Origin: JBJEDU01 sp051872395
Lineage (GTDB): Bacteria > Bacillota_I > Bacilli_A > RFN20 > CAG-826
Length of the DNA stretch: 32,808 bases
Direction: 5' to 3'
Assembly (NCBI GenBank): GCA_051872395.1
Contig: JBJEDU010000021.1
Location: 1 to 32,808 of the forward strand
A program made the position numbers and the translations under genes. Positions 30,334-32,808 of this stretch are shown piece after piece. The notes under the pieces were generated by a model. It saw nothing but the letters and a program-made list of their open reading frames with translations, had not been told where the DNA came from and ran no database searches. Numbering within the stretch: position 1 is the stretch's first letter; every line of letters starts with the position of its first letter.

Positions 30334-32154
30334 ATGAAAAAAAGCAAACTATCTCTTAGTTTAGTTTCTGGTTTCATTGCAGCATTAGCGATGAGCTCAT
30401 GCTCTAACACTGTTACATCCAGTAAAGATTCAATAGTAAGTTTTGAAGGTTATAACGGAGAAACCATCAGTTTGATTACAAACGAAATGTACGAACAATA
30501 TCGTAATACAAGTGATGGAATCACAAAATTCTATAACGCAATTATGGAAGCTATTATCCGTTATGAATTCAAAAGCGGAGAATTAGCTGGAAAAACAGAA
30601 AGTTCCTACGCCACGATCGTTAAAGATGCGGAAAAGAACGTGAAAGGTGAAAAGGACAAAGCCCGCTCCAACGCGGAAACAAACGGAACTTCTTATAGTA
30701 CCGAATGGGATGCAATTTTAGAAAGTAATGGCGTCGAAAGCGAAAAAGAATTACTCGAAAAATTCATTTATCAACTTGAAAAAGAAGAAGTCGAAGACTG
30801 GTACTATGAAGAAAACAAAAATCAATTAAGAAAGGAATACATTGGTATAGATGATACCGGTAATGCCGTTGACAGTGATGTTAGTTCCTCACTTCCATAT
30901 CATATTAGACATGTACTTGTGAAATTAGCGTCTGGTTCTTCTGAATTTGCCCGTAGCAGTATCACTTCTACTGAAGCGAAAAACTTAGCCACTGTCGCTT
31001 TGGAATTAGCAAATGGTAAAAACACCTTTGGTAATGTCGCTTATACAAGAAGTGAAGATGATAGCAGTGCGGTCAACTTCGGTGATCTTGGCATTATGGA
31101 TTTAGATACAAGCTTTGTAAATGAATTCAAACTCGGTATTTATGCATACGACGCGATCTTAAGTAGAGATGACGCCAGTAGAAATGACACTATCAATGCT
31201 CAATTAGGGTTAGATGGTACATATTCTTCTACCACTGTTGGAAGTAAAGTTGAAAACATTGGTCTTCAATACGTTCCATACGAAGTCTTTACAAAGATTG
31301 GTGAAGTTGCTGAAACTGAAAAAGATGATGAAGGTAATGTCGTCAATGATGGTAATAGCGCATATTATCCAAGAAACATCTATTTCAACAAATATTTAAA
31401 CTTACACAATCCATTCGTTATTTCTAATAATAAAGTTAATACAGATGCATTAAACGGACAAAATGGCGTCGTTGATACAACTGTTGTTGACGCTCCTATT
31501 GGAAAAACAGGTTGGAGATATGTCGAAGGTGTTTGCACTTCTTTAGATCAAAGAGTTCTCACCGATGAAAACGGACACGTCATTATCGGTGTTCGTAGTG
31601 AACATGGTATTCACTTCATGGTTATGCAACAATCCATCTACAATTATTCTTTAGGTGGAGAAACAACTGAAGTACCTTCTTTGGAAGAATACTACACAAC
31701 CGCAATTCCAGGTGAAGATGAATATCCAACTTACACAGTCGGAGATAAGACCTACGATAAACTCACATATGTTAACTTTATTAATACTAACGATAAGTCA
31801 ACATTAAAAGAACGTGCTTCAACCATCGAAAATAGTATCAAATCATTCGATTCAACTTATGAATATCGTTTATATGAATTCTTCGTTGGTCAAGGAAAGA
31901 TTACATTCAATGCCACCAATGGTGTCAACTTAGGTGATCAAATTCAATCTTTGATTGACTCAACCAGAGAATACAATGAATGGAATGATGCAAAATCATT
32001 GAATGATAGTTGGAGAACTTATCTCGAATTAATCGAATTACAATACGACAATCGTACTGAAAAGAGATTAGTTCCTGAAACATGCGCTATTGGATTCAAT
32101 GATCCAGATAGCCCATTATATCAACCAGGAGGTGTCTGCTATGTCAAAAAATAA
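30334..32154 (+). CDS. Parvulin/PrsA-like foldase lipoprotein
   Basis: A 606-residue predicted lipoprotein: basic start, hydrophobic core and lipobox AMSSC with Cys23. GGAGG precedes the ATG. Residues 30-175 are helical and charged, like the SurA/PrsA N-terminal chaperone region. PYHIRHVLVKL (188-198) resembles the first parvulin strand (ARHILVK), VNFGDLGIMDLDTSFVNEF (247-265) resembles the GGDLG...V.EF block, and GVRSEHGIHFMVMQ (419-432) resembles the final strand (GYHIIKV). About 150 residues separate the last two, so the isomerase domain seems to hold an insertion. Function would be folding of exported proteins; catalytic activity is uncertain. Overlaps the next lipoprotein gene by 14 bases. 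Confidence 0.7.
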   Translation: MKKSKLSLSLVSGFIAALAMSSCSNTVTSSKDSIVSFEGYNGETISLITNEMYEQYRNTSDGITKFYNAIMEAIIRYEFKSGELAGKTESSYATIVKDAEKNVKGEKDKARSNAETNGTSYSTEWDAILESNGVESEKELLEKFIYQLEKEEVEDWYYEENKNQLRKEYIGIDDTGNAVDSDVSSSLPYHIRHVLVKLASGSSEFARSSITSTEAKNLATVALELANGKNTFGNVAYTRSEDDSSAVNFGDLGIMDLDTSFVNEFKLGIYAYDAILSRDDASRNDTINAQLGLDGTYSSTTVGSKVENIGLQYVPYEVFTKIGEVAETEKDDEGNVVNDGNSAYYPRNIYFNKYLNLHNPFVISNNKVNTDALNGQNGVVDTTVVDAPIGKTGWRYVEGVCTSLDQRVLTDENGHVIIGVRSEHGIHFMVMQQSIYNYSLGGETTEVPSLEEYYTTAIPGEDEYPTYTVGDKTYDKLTYVNFINTNDKSTLKERASTIENSIKSFDSTYEYRLYEFFVGQGKITFNATNGVNLGDQIQSLIDSTREYNEWNDAKSLNDSWRTYLELIELQYDNRTEKRLVPETCAIGFNDPDSPLYQPGGVCYVKK

Positions 32155-32808
32155 ATTTGGTAAAGTAGTAGTTTTATCCTTATTAGCTACATTAGGATTA
32201 ACTTCTTGTTCAAATGAAAAACAAGCAAAACCAACCGACTATGATGATCCATTAATTACAGTCGATGATTATGATGAAGAAATTTATAACAACGTCTTAA
32301 ATGTTGTTTATGATGCCATTAGAGATGGTACCTTAGCTAGCGATGTTTTAAATGAAATTCTTTATCAATATTCAATTTCTGTTTTTGGTCGATACAATAA
32401 GATTGTCACTCCAAATTCTGATTCCACAACTTTAAAAGAAGCGGTTAAAAATGTCAAAGACAATACTGCGACAGATGGAACAGTTTCTAATGCGAATGTG
32501 GCCAATCAATTTATTAAAGACCATAAAGCTTATTGGTCATATAACGCTGATGGCAAAAGAGTTAATGATGATGGAGATACCATTGTTGAAGTCGAAGATA
32601 ACGCTGATGCATGTCAAAGTGAATATGCCCGTTTAGTAGCAAAATGGGATACGATTGAAAATCGTATTTCAGAAAATATGTACAACGCCATCTCGGGTGG
32701 TAGTTATAGTACAAGAAACATCTTCAAAGAAGAAAATTATTTGATGAATCTCCGCAAATCATTAAATAAAGTTGCTGATCCAGCTAATAATACAACTCAA
32801 TTATATAC
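32141..32808 (+). CDS. Second lipoprotein of the pair, 3' end beyond window
   Basis: Open from ATG 32141 (GGAGGTGTCTGCT upstream) to the right edge, 222 codons seen. MSKNKFGKVVVLSLLATLGLTSC is a lipoprotein signal with lipobox LTSC and Cys23. The mature start DPLITVDDYDEEIYNNVLNVVYDAI has the pattern of a SurA/PrsA N-terminal region (strand, then helix), and the following charged helices with SGGSYSTRNIF echo NGTSYSTEWDAI in the preceding protein. It is thus possibly a diverged paralogue. Whether a parvulin block follows cannot be seen. It is translationally coupled to the first gene. Confidence 0.75.
   Translation, partial: MSKNKFGKVVVLSLLATLGLTSCSNEKQAKPTDYDDPLITVDDYDEEIYNNVLNVVYDAIRDGTLASDVLNEILYQYSISVFGRYNKIVTPNSDSTTLKEAVKNVKDNTATDGTVSNANVANQFIKDHKAYWSYNADGKRVNDDGDTIVEVEDNADACQSEYARLVAKWDTIENRISENMYNAISGGSYSTRNIFKEENYLMNLRKSLNKVADPANNTTQLY

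Overview
The window is AT-rich and comes from a low-GC Firmicute of the Bacilli or Tenericutes-neighbour type. Markers are RNase Y with YmdB and a RicA-like protein, GpsB, DnaD, RecU, the SufC-D-S-U-B cluster, Der, and an RNase P RNA with Bacillus-like (type B) conserved blocks. UGA is a stop here: about 30 long genes are intact with UGA read as stop, so the mycoplasma code is unlikely. The exact taxon cannot be fixed from sequence alone; a reduced gut-type lineage (for example RF39-like, Erysipelotrichia-like or Izemoplasma-like) would fit.

Layout, mostly minus strand, listed by position. 1-6.3 kb: truncated fhs, then miaA, a RicA-like gene, miaB, ymdB and rny, transcribed from rny leftwards as in Bacillus. 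6.5-9.8 kb: gpsB, RNase P RNA, pgsA, pncC (cinA C-terminal domain), recA and mgsA, also leftwards, ending in a hairpin terminator. 9.9-11.3 kb: a plus-strand pair of a DEDDh exonuclease and recU, converging on nth. 11.25-14.3 kb: glycosyltransferase, a short cca, dnaD and nth. 14.4-18.1 kb: hup, then a small membrane protein, cmk, der and gpsA. 18.3-20.4 kb: a large lipoprotein gene with a G8 tract, and a divergent ferredoxin gene. 20.4-21.3 kb: ribU behind an FMN riboswitch. 21.3-30.2 kb: one close-packed series sufC-D-S-U-B-mnmG-rsmG-parA-parB. 30.3 kb to the end: two overlapping plus-strand lipoprotein genes, the first parvulin/PrsA-like, the second cut by the window edge.

The genes form linked themes. 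SUF supplies Fe-S clusters to proteins encoded here (MiaB, endonuclease III, ferredoxin). MiaA then MiaB make ms2i6A37 in tRNA, and MnmG modifies U34. RNase Y, YmdB and the RicA-like protein belong to RNA decay; RNase P and Cca to tRNA maturation. RecA, RecU, Nth, DnaD, HU, ParA and ParB handle the chromosome. PgsA, GpsA and the glycosyltransferase make membrane lipid.

Most of the content is housekeeping. The observations best worth checking are the G8 tract just after the lipoprotein signal peptide (possible phase switching), a ParB lacking the recognisable CTP-binding motif, a very short CCA-adding enzyme, a short cysteine-free RicA, a parvulin-like domain apparently split by an insertion, a 19-bp dyad over the gpsB promoter, and the suf-mnmG-rsmG-parAB linkage. 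The longest stretches without a gene (6307-6544, 19878-20123, 30131-30333) are all under 300 bases and hold promoters, leaders or terminators. I saw no tRNA genes, insertion sequences, prophage or CRISPR array.
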